Shown in pieces: positions 8,599-18,760 of a stretch of 64,000 nucleotides of DNA. The position numbers were made by a program, and so were the translations under genes. Source of the stretch: Clostridiaceae bacterium (lineage in GTDB: Bacteria; Bacillota; Clostridia; Peptostreptococcales; Natronincolaceae). The stretch covers positions 62,001 to 126,000 of the forward strand of contig JAFIFG010000111.1 of assembly GCA_020832135.1 (NCBI GenBank). Reading direction: 5' to 3'. Every line of letters begins with the position of its first letter. The first letter of the stretch is position 1. The notes beneath the pieces were generated by a model. That model was not told where the DNA came from and ran no database searches. It was given only the letters and a program-made list of their open reading frames with translations.

Positions 8599-8688
8599 AT
8601 TTATCCTCCCTTTCCTCTTTTAAAAATTTAAAAAACCCCTATACCCAAAAGGAGATCTCAAAAGAATATACCTTCTAGTTTTTGGAAC

Positions 8689-8718
8689 ATTATAAAACTA
8701 TTAAAGCCCCTTTGTCAA
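8689..8718 (-). promoter_or_regulatory. sigma-A promoter for hisS-aspS
   Basis: Minus-strand consensus TTGACA (8718-8713), an 18-base spacer and consensus TATAAT (8694-8689). It lies just before and beyond the hemZ stop and leaves a leader of about 85 bases before hisS. Confidence 0.75.
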
Positions 8719-8723
8719 CTGTT

Positions 8724-10205
8724 TTATAGAAGTTTTTCTTTTCTTTCTATCATTTCTTCCGCTCGTGTTAAGTATTGTTGTAGATCTTTTACATTGGGAA
8801 TTCGTTCTAATCTATTTTCTTCAGGGTATACAAATTTAGAGACAGCCCCAGCCCCTAGGCCAATAATAGTTTGCTTTTCCTCCATAATTTGTATATTATA
8901 TATACATTCATATCCAGGTTTTGCATAACCTACATTTTCTAAATTCCCAACCATATGTTTTTGTCTGTACATATAATAAGGTCTTAAACCCATTCTAGAT
9001 GCATATTCTGCCGCAACCCTCAACATGTCCATAACTTCGAAATCCTTTGCATTTCCATCATATTGTTGTCCTTTTAATCCAGATGCATTTTTTATAGCTA
9101 GTGTATGTACGGTTAAATTACTGGGAGCTAGTTTTTCAATTTCCTTCATTGTATGTAATACCATTTGTAAATTCTCACCAGGCAATCCAATAATAATGTC
9201 CAAATTAATATTACTAAACCCTGCTTCTGTAGCTAATTGATAGGCTTCTATCGTTTCTTTTACTGTATGATTTCTTCCGATCTCCATCAATGTACAATCG
9301 TTCATAGTTTGAGGATTAATACTTATTCGTGTTACCCCTCGATTTTTTAGATTCTTTAATTTTTCTATATCAATAGTGTCAGGTCGGCCTGCTTCAACTG
9401 TAAATTCTTTCAAGTTGGAAACATCAAAATAAGTATAAATAATATCAAACAATCTATTGAATTCCTCCACATTTAATGTAGTTGGTGTTCCTCCGCCAAT
9501 ATAGATGCTTTCTATAACCTTTCCCTTTTCTTGCAACAATTGTCCTATTCCTTTAATCTCACTGCTTAAGCAATCAATATATTCATTTATATATTTCCCC
9601 CATTTTTTTAAGGGATTTGATGGAAAAGAACAATAGACACATCTTGTAGGACAAAATGGAATACTTATATAGACACTGACTTTATTTTTATCTATTGGAT
9701 AAATGTATTTATGCTCTGTTTTAGCTACTTCTAAAAGTAATAGAGCCTTTTCTTTAGAAATATAATACTTTTCTACTAAATGATTAATAATAGTATCGTC
9801 CTGAAGGTCTTTTGCTATTAATTCATGTGCAATTTTAGTAGGGCGAATACCTGTTAACATACCCCAGGGTATGTTAACAGGTATGTATTGCTTTAGTAAT
9901 TTAAAAATATTTGCCTTTACATGATATTTACTTTTCTTTTTAATTTCTTGACGACTTCCACTTATACTGTAGTAATTTTCAGTGCTATTTTTTGCACCCT
10001 TGATGGAACTATTTGTGGTAACTATCACTTGGCTCTTTTCTACCTGCAACTTACTTATTATATAGTCCTGATTTTTAAAATCAAAATTTAAGTGAAGATC
10101 TTCATCTTCACAGTAGATTTCAATATCCTGTGCATTTAAAAAAAGCTTCAATAGCTCCTTTATTTCATATTCATAGTTATGACCTATTAATATTACTTTT
10201 ATCAT
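8724..10205 (-). CDS. hemZ: HemZ-type oxygen-independent coproporphyrinogen III oxidase-like radical-SAM protein
   Basis: The 493-residue protein has an N-terminal extension typical of HemZ and the motif PWGMLTGIRPTK near residue 118. The radical-SAM cluster motif CPTRCVYCSF is near residue 190, followed by YIGGGTPTTLNVEEF. HemN enzymes decarboxylate coproporphyrinogen anaerobically; the activity of HemZ proteins is less certain, and some relatives move haem. The C-terminal HemN domain carries YYMYRQKHMVGN. An 18-base perfect inverted repeat (9847-9884) lies within the PWGMLTGI coding segment. It is part of the recJ-to-hemZ run. Confidence 0.88.
   Translation of the reverse strand: MIKVILIGHNYEYEIKELLKLFLNAQDIEIYCEDEDLHLNFDFKNQDYIISKLQVEKSQVIVTTNSSIKGAKNSTENYYSISGSRQEIKKKSKYHVKANIFKLLKQYIPVNIPWGMLTGIRPTKIAHELIAKDLQDDTIINHLVEKYYISKEKALLLLEVAKTEHKYIYPIDKNKVSVYISIPFCPTRCVYCSFPSNPLKKWGKYINEYIDCLSSEIKGIGQLLQEKGKVIESIYIGGGTPTTLNVEEFNRLFDIIYTYFDVSNLKEFTVEAGRPDTIDIEKLKNLKNRGVTRISINPQTMNDCTLMEIGRNHTVKETIEAYQLATEAGFSNINLDIIIGLPGENLQMVLHTMKEIEKLAPSNLTVHTLAIKNASGLKGQQYDGNAKDFEVMDMLRVAAEYASRMGLRPYYMYRQKHMVGNLENVGYAKPGYECIYNIQIMEEKQTIIGLGAGAVSKFVYPEENRLERIPNVKDLQQYLTRAEEMIERKEKLL
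9847..9884. repeat. 38-base perfect inverted repeat inside hemZ
   Basis: Left arm ATACCTGTTAACATACCC (9847-9864) and right arm GGGTATGTTAACAGGTAT (9867-9884) are exact reverse complements separated by CA. The arms encode the conserved peptide IPVNIPWGMLTGI, so the symmetry is superimposed on a constrained coding segment. In RNA it would form a long stable hairpin. Confidence 0.9.
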
Positions 10206-10219
10206 ATAAATAACTCCTG

Positions 10220-10399
10220 TTAGTAATCTTTATGGAATTGATTCTTTATGTTTTTCACATATCTATAATCAACACCTAATTCCTTTGCTATTTCTTGGTC
10301 TGATAGACCCCTATAGTTCATTTCTAGGAAATCTTCTGCTTCAATATCAGTGGATTGTGTATCGTTAAAGTTGAATTTATAATCTTTTTCTTTTTTCAT
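10220..10399 (-). CDS. 59-residue helix-turn-helix protein of unknown function
   Basis: The short frame starts at ATG 10399 with GGGAGG seven bases upstream and ends at TAA 10220, fourteen bases before hemZ. The N-terminus is charged and Lys-rich (MKKEKDYKFNFND). Residues about 31-54 (GLSDQEIAKELGVDYRYVKN) read as a helix-turn-helix resembling sigma-factor region 4 or a small DNA-binding anchor. The strong ribosome-binding site and tight fit in the operon support a real gene. No function can be assigned; it may regulate or tune the operon. Confidence 0.75.
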   Translation of the reverse strand: MKKEKDYKFNFNDTQSTDIEAEDFLEMNYRGLSDQEIAKELGVDYRYVKNIKNQFHKDY

Positions 10400-10463
10400 A
10401 AAATAACCTCCCAGAAAATTATTTTGAAATAGTATTCCCTTAATTTTCTAGGAGTATACTTTA

Positions 10464-11084
10464 TTATTTAATATAGGGGTTGGTGGTCTTTTCTATACCT
10501 ATTTTACTAGCGGGGCCATGTCCAGGAAATACAGTAGTATCATCACGTAATCCCATTAGTTTTTCCTTTATAGATTGAATGATTTGTTGGTAATCACCGC
10601 CGTCCAGGTCAGTTCTACCTATAGAATTAGCAAACAAAGTATCTCCTGTAAACAACATATTTTCTACATGAATACAAATTCCACCCTGACTATGGCCGGG
10701 AGTGTGAATAATCTTAAGTTCAATATCCCCTAGTTGTAGTACATCTCCATCTTCTAAAAAATGCTCTGTTGTCATCTCTATAACTGGACCACCCATTCGG
10801 GAGGAAAAGTTTTTGTCTTTATCTTCTAATAAATATAAGTCATTTTTATGGATATATATAAGAGCATCTGTTTCATCCTTTAATTCCTGTAATCCTCCAA
10901 TATGATCTCCATGTCCATGAGTTAATAGGATATACTTTAACTGCATTTCATTGTTTCTCAATACCTTCAGTATTTCGCCGGCATCTCCACCAGGATCAAT
11001 TACCATTGCTTCATTTGTATTTTCATCACCTATTATATAGCAATTGGCTCCATACACTCCTACCGCCATTCTTTCTAAAAACAT
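10464..11084 (-). CDS. MBL-fold metallo-hydrolase (glyoxalase II-like)
   Basis: The 206-residue protein carries the metallo-beta-lactamase signature THGHGDHIGG (residues about 55-64), plus HTPGHSQGG, FTGDTLF and FPGHGP, which complete a two-metal site. It lacks the C-terminal substrate domain of true glyoxalase II and resembles the YqgX/YcbL group. In this operon position (dtd, relA upstream) such genes are commonly found in Clostridia. Substrate is unknown; a thioester or persulfide are possible. Confidence 0.85.
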   Translation of the reverse strand: MFLERMAVGVYGANCYIIGDENTNEAMVIDPGGDAGEILKVLRNNEMQLKYILLTHGHGDHIGGLQELKDETDALIYIHKNDLYLLEDKDKNFSSRMGGPVIEMTTEHFLEDGDVLQLGDIELKIIHTPGHSQGGICIHVENMLFTGDTLFANSIGRTDLDGGDYQQIIQSIKEKLMGLRDDTTVFPGHGPASKIGIEKTTNPYIK

Positions 11085-11098
11085 AATTACCCTCCTCT

Positions 11099-11548
11099 TT
11101 AAAAAACCTTCTTACTATCTATTAACATTGTAACGGGACCGTCGTTAACTGCATCCACCATCATATGGGCTTGGAATACTCCAGTAGCTACATTTATACC
11201 CAAGCCTCTACAGTGACTTACAAATACTTCATATAATGATTCAGCATACTGTGGCTTGGCAGCCTCTGTGAAATTAGGTCTTCTTCCTTTTCTACAGTCC
11301 CCCATAAGGGTAAACTGTGATACCACCAGCATTTCACCGTCAATATCTAGTAAAGATAAGTTCATTTTTTCCTCTTCATCTTCAAAAATTCTTAAATTAC
11401 TTATTTTTTGTACCATATACTTAATATCTTCTACAGTGTCTTCATGTCCTACTCCTAGATAAACTAAAAGTCCCTTTTTGATTTCTCCGGTAGTCTCCTG
11501 GTCTACGACCACCTTGCCTTCTTTTATTCTTTGTATTATTGCCCTCAT
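11099..11548 (-). CDS. dtd: D-aminoacyl-tRNA deacylase
   Basis: DTD hydrolyses D-amino acids (and misplaced glycine) from tRNA. The 149-residue length is standard. The two active-site motifs are present: [17 protein letters not shown] (residues about 78-94) and the Gly-cisPro motif [10 protein letters not shown] near the C-terminus. It lies 15 bases downstream of relA and 14 upstream of the MBL gene. The order relA-dtd is widely conserved in Firmicutes. Confidence 0.96.
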   Translation of the reverse strand: MRAIIQRIKEGKVVVDQETTGEIKKGLLVYLGVGHEDTVEDIKYMVQKISNLRIFEDEEEKMNLSLLDIDGEMLVVSQFTLMGDCRKGRRPNFTEAAKPQYAESLYEVFVSHCRGLGINVATGVFQAHMMVDAVNDGPVTMLIDSKKVF

Positions 11549-11563
11549 AACTTCCTCCTTCTA

Positions 11564-13741
11564 TTAGGTAGTTACTCTAAAGACATCCATTACACCCTTA
11601 ACATGCTTTAGTCTGTCCTTTAATTTGTTCAAATCATCTATACTACTTATTTCTAGCACAAGATTAAGTACTGCTAATTTCTCTTTATTGGTTCTAGCAT
11701 TCAAAGCACTTACAGTAACCTTTGATTCCGCCAATATTTGAGTTAATTCCGTCAGTAAACCTTTACGGTCTGTGGCCTTCACTTGAATCTCTGCTTTAAA
11801 GGAAATAGGTTTACCAATATCCCATTCCACATCTATAAATCTTTCTGTAATTTCACTATTATCTATTATATTAGGGCAATCTTCTCTATGAATAGACACA
11901 CCTCTGCCTCTAGTGATATATCCTATGATATCATCCCCCGGGACAGGATTACAGCATCGTGAGAAACGAACCATAATATTATCTATACCTTTTACCTTCA
12001 CTCCTTGACTAGGCTTAGAAGATGCCTTGTTGTCTAGTTTTTTATTTACAATAGGTAATTCCTTCTCTATCACTTCATGAGTTTGAGGGATTTCCTTTTT
12101 TATAAACTCTTTTATTTTAGGTATTACTTGAGTAAGTGTTATACCTCCGTAGCCAACAGTTGCATATAAATCTTCCTCACTGCTTAAACTTAGTTTTTTA
12201 GCTACATTCGTTAATACTTTTGCTTGTAATGCTTCTGAAGGATTTAAGCCTTGACGCTTCACTTCTCTTTCTAAAACATCTTTTCCTCTACTTATGTTTT
12301 CTTCTCTTCTTTCTTTTTTAAACCATTGTTTAATTTTGGTTTTGGCTTGGGAACTTTTTACAGCTTTGAGCCAATCCCTACTAGGGCCATTGCTATTACT
12401 TGATGTTAATATCTCCACAATATTACCATTCTTAAGTTTATAGTCAATAGGCACAATACGTCCATCTACCTTTGCTCCTACACATTTATTCCCAATGTCT
12501 GAATGAATTTTATATGCAAAATCAACAGGTGTAGCTCCAGTAGGTAAGCTTATTACCTTTCCCTTGGGAGTAAAAACGAAAACTTCATTGGTAAAAAGAT
12601 CTATTTTTAGCGACTCCATAAATTCCTTAGGATCCTTTGTCTCTTTTTCCCATTCTAGCATTTGTCTTAACCAAGATAGTTTGTCGTCCATATCATATTG
12701 TTTTATAGAGGTATCATTTTCTTTGTATTTCCAGTGGGCAGCGATACCGTATTCAGCAATTTGATGCATTTCCCATGTTCTAATTTGTATTTCGAAGGGT
12801 TCTCCCTTTGGACCAATTACCGTCGTATGTAGCGACTGGTACATATTAGGTTTTGGCATAGCGATATAATCTTTGAATCTACCAGGTATTGGTTTCCACA
12901 TTGTATGTACCACACCTAATACACCATAGCAATCCTTTACGGTGTCCACCAATACCCTTACAGCAAGAAAATCAAATATTTCATCAAAAGATTTTCCTTG
13001 ATAGGTCATTTTTCTATAAATGCTATAAAAGTGTTTTGGCCTTCCAAAAATTTCACTTTCAATATTAAAATTAATCAATTTATCCTTTAGTTGTTCAATA
13101 ACCGCATTAATAAAGTCTTCACGTTCATTCCTTTTCTTAGCTACCTTTTCTACTAAGTCATAATATCCATCTGGATCAATATGTCTTAGACATAAATCTT
13201 CTAGCTCCCATTTCATCCTTGAGATACCTAACCGATGAGCTACAGGAGCAAAAATTTCCAAGGTTTCCAAAGCCTTCTCTTTCTTTTTTTCGTCACTTTG
13301 GTATTTTAATGTACGCATATTGTGAAGCCTGTCCGCCAGTTTTATAAGAATAACTCTGATATCCTTGGCCATGGCTATAAACATTTTCCTTAGATTTTCC
13401 GCCTGTCTTTCTTCCTTAGATTCAAAAGTAAGACGACTTAGCTTTGTGACTCCCTCTACTAGTTCTGCTATTTCCTCACCAAATTCACTTTTAATTTTGT
13501 CATAACTATGTTGAGTATCTTCGATTACATCATGCAGTAAGCCAGCAGCAATGGTTTTGCTATCCATTTGCAACTCTACTAAGATTTTAGCTACTTCTAC
13601 AGGATGAATAAAGTACCTTTCACCAGATTTCCTATATTGTCCCACATGGGAATTTTCAGCAAAGTTATATGCCCTAATGATAAGTTCAACATCACATTGA
13701 GGGTTATATTCTTCTATCATAGTTATTAAGTTTTCTAACAC
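11564..13741 (-). CDS. relA: bifunctional (p)ppGpp synthetase/hydrolase
   Basis: This long RSH enzyme of 725 residues makes and degrades the stringent-response alarmone. The N-terminal hydrolase domain keeps the HD motif (GLLHDVIEDT, about residue 68) and its metal-binding partners (ADRLHNMRTL). The synthetase domain contains KPKHFYSIYRKM-type residues (GRPKHFYSIYRKM, about 237) and YQSLHTTV. TGS (VFVFTPKGKVISLPTGATPVDFAYKIH region), the conserved-Cys domain (RFSRCCNPVPGD) and a C-terminal ACT domain follow. It lies 50 bases after apt. Confidence 0.96.
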   Translation of the reverse strand: MLENLITMIEEYNPQCDVELIIRAYNFAENSHVGQYRKSGERYFIHPVEVAKILVELQMDSKTIAAGLLHDVIEDTQHSYDKIKSEFGEEIAELVEGVTKLSRLTFESKEERQAENLRKMFIAMAKDIRVILIKLADRLHNMRTLKYQSDEKKKEKALETLEIFAPVAHRLGISRMKWELEDLCLRHIDPDGYYDLVEKVAKKRNEREDFINAVIEQLKDKLINFNIESEIFGRPKHFYSIYRKMTYQGKSFDEIFDFLAVRVLVDTVKDCYGVLGVVHTMWKPIPGRFKDYIAMPKPNMYQSLHTTVIGPKGEPFEIQIRTWEMHQIAEYGIAAHWKYKENDTSIKQYDMDDKLSWLRQMLEWEKETKDPKEFMESLKIDLFTNEVFVFTPKGKVISLPTGATPVDFAYKIHSDIGNKCVGAKVDGRIVPIDYKLKNGNIVEILTSSNSNGPSRDWLKAVKSSQAKTKIKQWFKKERREENISRGKDVLEREVKRQGLNPSEALQAKVLTNVAKKLSLSSEEDLYATVGYGGITLTQVIPKIKEFIKKEIPQTHEVIEKELPIVNKKLDNKASSKPSQGVKVKGIDNIMVRFSRCCNPVPGDDIIGYITRGRGVSIHREDCPNIIDNSEITERFIDVEWDIGKPISFKAEIQVKATDRKGLLTELTQILAESKVTVSALNARTNKEKLAVLNLVLEISSIDDLNKLKDRLKHVKGVMDVFRVTT

Positions 13742-13791
13742 TTTTCATCACCCTCTTCAGTAACATAACATCAACTTTTTGAAATTTCTAT

Positions 13792-14310
13792 TTATTCATA
13801 TGTGATTAATGCTTTGGAATTATAATTTTTTAGTACATCTCTACCATTTAGAAAAGCTAACTCTATTAAAAAGTTCATAGATACAACTTCTCCACCTAAT
13901 GCTTCTATTAATTTTGCAGTAGCCAACATCGTACCTCCAGTAGCTAATAGATCATCTAAAATAGCCACTCTTTGTCCTGGTTGAATAGCATCTTTGTGGA
14001 TCTCTAAAGCATCGGTACCATACTCTAACTCATATTCGTGTCTTATAAACTCTGCAGGCAGTTTCCCTGGTTTTCTTACAGGAACAAATCCTGCACCTAT
14101 TTTATATGCAACCGGAGCTCCAACCAAAAATCCCCTTGATTCTGGACCTACTACAATATCTATATCAAGGTCAAATAATTGCTCAGCTAATTGATCAACC
14201 ATATATTTAAATGCTTCTTTATCCTTCAGTAGAGTTGTAATGTCCTTGAAGTTTATTCCTTCCTTTGGGAAATTCTCTACTTCTCTTATTTTTTTAGTTA
14301 AATCCATCAT
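13792..14310 (-). CDS. apt: adenine phosphoribosyltransferase
   Basis: It salvages adenine to AMP using PRPP. The 172-residue protein has the PRPP-binding motif [14 protein letters not shown] (residues about 121-134) and the family start [18 protein letters not shown]. The gene overlaps the 3' end of recJ by 17 bases, and its GGAGG site lies inside recJ, which suggests coupled translation. ATG 14310 or the adjacent ATG 14307 could be used. The recJ-apt-relA order is common in Firmicutes and places purine salvage beside ppGpp metabolism. Confidence 0.96.
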   Translation of the reverse strand: MMDLTKKIREVENFPKEGINFKDITTLLKDKEAFKYMVDQLAEQLFDLDIDIVVGPESRGFLVGAPVAYKIGAGFVPVRKPGKLPAEFIRHEYELEYGTDALEIHKDAIQPGQRVAILDDLLATGGTMLATAKLIEALGGEVVSMNFLIELAFLNGRDVLKNYNSKALITYE

Positions 14311-16846
14311 TATTTCCTCCTCTTATATAACTTACTAATTCTTTTTTTAAATTAGTAAATTGGTGATATATATTCATACATTTTTTATATGTATTAACAC
14401 ATTCTATATCTACTTTTTCTTTTGTTGGTAAAATTTCCAATAAATAGCTGTTGTCTTCTACGGTGCATTTCATTATATTTGCTTCTTCAAATATAGAAAT
14501 TGCACTTTTTAAAAGTTTTCCATTGGTATTTATTTTAAAATCTTTATTTATAGAATCAACAAGATCCTCCAATGATGTTGATTTCTTATGATAATTAACT
14601 TTTAGGATTTTGTAAAGAACAACTAATAATTTCCTTGTAGGGATTATAGTTTTGAGGATCTTTTCATTTAAGTTCTCTTCGCCACTAGAATATAATATTA
14701 AGCTGTTAACATCATTATTAGCATCTAAAAAACTATTATAATCTCTTCTGGTGAAAAACATATCATATAGAATAATATTATTATATAGTTTAAACTTAAT
14801 TTTATCAATATTAGGATTAATAACAATATGTACCTCTTGATCTAAACACAGTGTGGGCCCTTCTTTAAAAAAGCTCTTAAAATAAGTGTTGGAATGTTTT
14901 TCTTGAATTTCTAAGGCCTTTAATAGGTTGTAGACATTAAATAAGTTGTTTATTAAAATGATTGATTTGTTTTGTAATTTTAATTCTTTGACTATATAAT
15001 CCTCTTTATTTTCTATGCAAACTACTGGTATCTTCTTAAACTTTTCACTGTCTATAGGACATAATTCTTCTGAATCATCTTGTAAATCTAAGGTGTTATA
15101 ATAATCTTTAGCTAAAGAATTTCGTAACATATCGTTGTGCTTCATAATCTTAATATCTTTTATGTTTAATTGAATTTTTTTAGTACCATTAAATTCATTA
15201 AACTCTGGTGAAAATACAATACCTACTTCATCATTATTGGTCATTGAATTTGCATATTGACCTAAATTAAATCCAATAGTATCGAATGTTTTTTTTCTTT
15301 CTTGAATAGTCATTTTAAGATGCTTACCTTCATTACCAACAGGTTTTAAATTCCCAGGCATTAACTTTAAACCTATAAATTTAGGCGACATATTTCCTAA
15401 GCCATGGGGTTCTAAGTTTTGCAATTCATATAAAAGATCACTATCGATTTCCTCTAAAGATAGTTTCCCATCACATGCTATTTGTGGTACTAAATCGTCC
15501 TCAGTTAGTACCTTATCTGCAATACTATTTATTTTTTTACGGAAGGCTTCTATATTGTCCGCACCTAAAGATAATCCTGCTGCCTGTTCATGTCCACCAA
15601 ACTTCTGAAACATAATTTTACAGGAACTCATAGCTTCAAATAAATTGAATTTAGGTATACTTCTAGCGGATCCTTTTGCCATTGTGTCGTCTATAGCTAA
15701 TACAATAGTAGGTTTATAATATTTTTCTACAATTCTGGAGGCTACTATTCCAATTACTCCATGATGCCAATTCTCTCCATATACTACCAAAATCTTTTCC
15801 TCTTTATATCGAGGATCTAGTTCTATCTTAGCAATAGCTTCCTTAAGGATTTCCATTTCTATCTCTTGTCTATTTTGATTTTCTTCATTTAATAATTTGG
15901 CTAATTTTTTTGCTTCATCATTATTTTCTGTTGTTAATAGCTTAACCCCTAGATCAGCAGAACTAATCCGTCCAGCTGCATTAATTCTAGGAGCAATTCC
16001 AAAACCTATATGCCCAGCATTTAATTTCTTGCCTTTAAGGTTACATACATCCAGCAAAGCATCAATGCCTATATTGTTGGTTTCCATCATATATTCTAAC
16101 CCATTTTTAACGAAAATTCTATTTTCATCTACCAAAGGTACGATATCAGCCACAGTTGCAATGGCAACAATATCTAAATAATCATATACACTTGTTTTAA
16201 ATTTCTCCTCAGGAGTTAGAGCTTGAATAAGCTTTAGTGCCAATCCACAACCACAAATCATATCAAAAGGGTAATTACAGTCTTCTTGCTTAGGATTGAT
16301 AATGGCACGAGCCTTTGGCAGTTCCTCTTGACAATGATGGTGATCGGTAATAATCATGGTAATACCTAGATCATTAGCATAATCTACTTCTTCTATAGAG
16401 GTTATACCACAGTCAACAGTAATAATTAAATTGCCGCCATCTTCTGTAATTTTTTTTATGGCATTTTTATTTAAACCATAGCCTTCTTCCATTCTATCTG
16501 GAATATAGTAGTTTACAGGATAGTTTATGGATTTAAAATATTTCAACATGATGGAAACGCTAGAAACTCCATCAACGTCGTAATCACCATATATCCAAAT
16601 AGATTGATTTTCTTTTATAGTATTTTTTATGCACTCTACTCCTTCATCCATATTCTTTAATAAAAAAGGATCATAGAGGTCTTCTAGTGTTGCATCTAAA
16701 AATTTCCTTGCACTTGTATCTTTACTTATTCCCCTATTCAGCAATAACTGTGCTGTTGTTTTTTTTATATCTAAAGCATCGGCTAAAAGTTTAACTTTAT
16801 TTTCATCCTGGTTAGTATAGATCCAGTTTCTTTTTTGAATTGTCAT
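14294..16846 (-). CDS. recJ: single-stranded-DNA-specific exonuclease RecJ
   Basis: This 5'-3' single-strand exonuclease acts in recombination and repair. The 850-residue protein shows the DHH-family motifs [11 protein letters not shown] (residues about 84-94), ITVDCGITS and TDHHHCQ. The DHHA1 portion contains [16 protein letters not shown] and [10 protein letters not shown], and an OB-type region follows. The C-terminal extension of about 250 residues beyond the core is the usual longer Firmicutes form and is Lys/Asn/Ile-rich. It heads the run with apt and relA. Confidence 0.95.
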   Translation of the reverse strand: MTIQKRNWIYTNQDENKVKLLADALDIKKTTAQLLLNRGISKDTSARKFLDATLEDLYDPFLLKNMDEGVECIKNTIKENQSIWIYGDYDVDGVSSVSIMLKYFKSINYPVNYYIPDRMEEGYGLNKNAIKKITEDGGNLIITVDCGITSIEEVDYANDLGITMIITDHHHCQEELPKARAIINPKQEDCNYPFDMICGCGLALKLIQALTPEEKFKTSVYDYLDIVAIATVADIVPLVDENRIFVKNGLEYMMETNNIGIDALLDVCNLKGKKLNAGHIGFGIAPRINAAGRISSADLGVKLLTTENNDEAKKLAKLLNEENQNRQEIEMEILKEAIAKIELDPRYKEEKILVVYGENWHHGVIGIVASRIVEKYYKPTIVLAIDDTMAKGSARSIPKFNLFEAMSSCKIMFQKFGGHEQAAGLSLGADNIEAFRKKINSIADKVLTEDDLVPQIACDGKLSLEEIDSDLLYELQNLEPHGLGNMSPKFIGLKLMPGNLKPVGNEGKHLKMTIQERKKTFDTIGFNLGQYANSMTNNDEVGIVFSPEFNEFNGTKKIQLNIKDIKIMKHNDMLRNSLAKDYYNTLDLQDDSEELCPIDSEKFKKIPVVCIENKEDYIVKELKLQNKSIILINNLFNVYNLLKALEIQEKHSNTYFKSFFKEGPTLCLDQEVHIVINPNIDKIKFKLYNNIILYDMFFTRRDYNSFLDANNDVNSLILYSSGEENLNEKILKTIIPTRKLLVVLYKILKVNYHKKSTSLEDLVDSINKDFKINTNGKLLKSAISIFEEANIMKCTVEDNSYLLEILPTKEKVDIECVNTYKKCMNIYHQFTNLKKELVSYIRGGNNDGFN

Positions 16847-16941
16847 GCTGTTTCACCTACTAAATTAATTTTTAAACTATAGAATAAACATAGTGTACTG
16901 ACATTATTCAACAAATATTTTAATAACCCTCTTTACTTGAA

Positions 16942-18612
16942 CTATTTTTTTCTCCAATAGCTTAATAATATTGAAATAATTAGACCTAGGCCTAATATAC
17001 TTGCCGCTAAGTACCCAACAATAGCAAATATCGAAATACCTCCCATCATTGGCCCACTGGTGTTCTGTAAAATTAAAGAAGACCCTACAATTAATGCGGA
17101 ACTAATTAAGCTTAAGGATAGTTTATTTGTCATGCGATTTAATTCATCCTGTAACTTTTCAAACCCTATTTGCTCTAGTTGAATTTTTACATTGTTACTT
17201 TCTATTCTTTTTAATAAATTCCTTATTTGCTTAGGTAAATACCTTATATCATATAAAATCTCTTCAGAATACTCCCTAGTTGCTTCAAATATGTTTTTGG
17301 GGCTATATTTATGTAAATATAGTTTAGCAGCAAAATCTTTGGCAATATTAGATAGACTTACTTCTGGATTTAAAAACTTCATACTCCCTTCAAAGGTTAC
17401 AATAGCCTTCAATAGGACTGTAAACTGAGAGGGAAGTTTTACTTTATTAGTATAAGCAGTTTCCATTAATTTCTTTAAAGCCTCTCCCAAGTTAAGTTTA
17501 TTCAATGGTACATTGTAATATAAATTAATTAAAAAAGATATATCTTCCTTTAATCTCCTAACATTAGTTTCCATACTTATGGCATCTATTTCTATTAAAA
17601 TGTCAATTATCTTATCTACATCACGTCTAGTGGCTGCTGTAAATAAATCCGTAATAAATTTCATGGTTCCTTTATCTAAATACCCTACAACACCAAAATC
17701 TACAAAAGCGATCTTTGAAGGTCCTACTATAAAGATGTTACCAGGGTGAGGGTCTCCATGAAAAAAGCCATAGAGAAGTACTTGTTTCATAAAACATTCC
17801 GTACTTAATCCAGCGATATGTTTTAAATCCCATTTCTTTCTAACTAGATTTTTATGGTCTACTACCTTTAAACCATATATTCTTTCCATCGTCAGTACTT
17901 TCTTGGTGGTATAGTCCCAGTAAACCTGAGGAGTATGTATATTAGCATCCTTCTTAAAATGTGCATGGAACCGTTCTAAATTTTTCCCTTCTAAAGAATA
18001 GTCTAGTTCCCTAGTAATTACGTGGCTAAACTCTTCAACAATTTCAATCAATTTATAGGGTTTTTCTTTATCTAGATGATCGTCTAAAAGCTTAGCTAAA
18101 TTAAATAATATATCTAAATCAGTAGCAATTATTTTTTTAATATAGGGTCTTTGTACCTTTACAACAACCTTTTGGCCATTATTTAAAGTAGCCTTATATA
18201 CTTGGCCTATTGAAGCAGAAGCAATAGGGATAGGATCAAAATTTTTAAAGCTATCTTCAAGGTTGGTATTCAGCTCAGCTTCAACTAATTCCTTTGCCAC
18301 TTCAAAATGAAAGGGTTTAACATCATCCTGAAGCTTAGATAATTCACTTACTATCTCTTCAGGAAAAATATCTCTCCTGGTACTCATAATCTGTCCTAAT
18401 TTAATAAAGGTGGGGCCCAATTCTTCGCATGCCATCCTTACCCTTTCACCGTGAGTTAGTTGTTGTCGCTGCTTTATTTTTAGTACAAATTTAGGTATAT
18501 ATCCTTTTTCATTTAACTTTTCTGCAGCTAAAGTAAATCCATACTTCATTAATACTTCCCCTATTTTTTTATACCTCTTTAAGTTTTTATACCTTGTTCC
18601 TATTCCACCCAT
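16942..18612 (-). CDS. ABC1/UbiB-family atypical kinase
   Basis: The 556-residue protein has the UbiB-family signatures KLGQIMSTRRDIFP (residues about 71-84), SIGQVYKATLNNGQKVVVKVQ and HGDPHPGNIFI. These provide the KxGQ loop and kinase catalytic residues. Two C-terminal membrane helices (about 500-550) anchor it. In Proteobacteria UbiB supports ubiquinone synthesis; in anaerobic Clostridia the lipid partner is unknown, so no gene symbol is given. The nearest upstream signal is the secDF terminator at 18666-18696. Confidence 0.85.
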   Translation of the reverse strand: MGGIGTRYKNLKRYKKIGEVLMKYGFTLAAEKLNEKGYIPKFVLKIKQRQQLTHGERVRMACEELGPTFIKLGQIMSTRRDIFPEEIVSELSKLQDDVKPFHFEVAKELVEAELNTNLEDSFKNFDPIPIASASIGQVYKATLNNGQKVVVKVQRPYIKKIIATDLDILFNLAKLLDDHLDKEKPYKLIEIVEEFSHVITRELDYSLEGKNLERFHAHFKKDANIHTPQVYWDYTTKKVLTMERIYGLKVVDHKNLVRKKWDLKHIAGLSTECFMKQVLLYGFFHGDPHPGNIFIVGPSKIAFVDFGVVGYLDKGTMKFITDLFTAATRRDVDKIIDILIEIDAISMETNVRRLKEDISFLINLYYNVPLNKLNLGEALKKLMETAYTNKVKLPSQFTVLLKAIVTFEGSMKFLNPEVSLSNIAKDFAAKLYLHKYSPKNIFEATREYSEEILYDIRYLPKQIRNLLKRIESNNVKIQLEQIGFEKLQDELNRMTNKLSLSLISSALIVGSSLILQNTSGPMMGGISIFAIVGYLAASILGLGLIISILLSYWRKK

Positions 18613-18665
18613 TCCATCAACTCCGATTTTTTATTACATTTTACATTTGTACATAGTAAAAAAAG

Positions 18666-18696
18666 GGTAATAATACCTGTTAACTGTATTATTACC
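18666..18696 (-). terminator. terminator after secDF
   Basis: GGTAATAATAC (18666-18676) and GTATTATTACC (18686-18696) pair perfectly. On the minus strand they are followed by C and seven T residues, ending the secD-secF transcript. Confidence 0.85.
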
Positions 18697-18760
18697 ACAA
18701 TAAATGCTAAACTTAATCTATTTGTTATGAATATTTATAATTAATTCTTTAAAAATAATT

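Noticed and set aside
8600-8690. T-box or other riboswitch in the hisS leader
   Set aside because: No AGGGTGG-ACCGCG element or specifier region is present and the leader is only about 85 bases.
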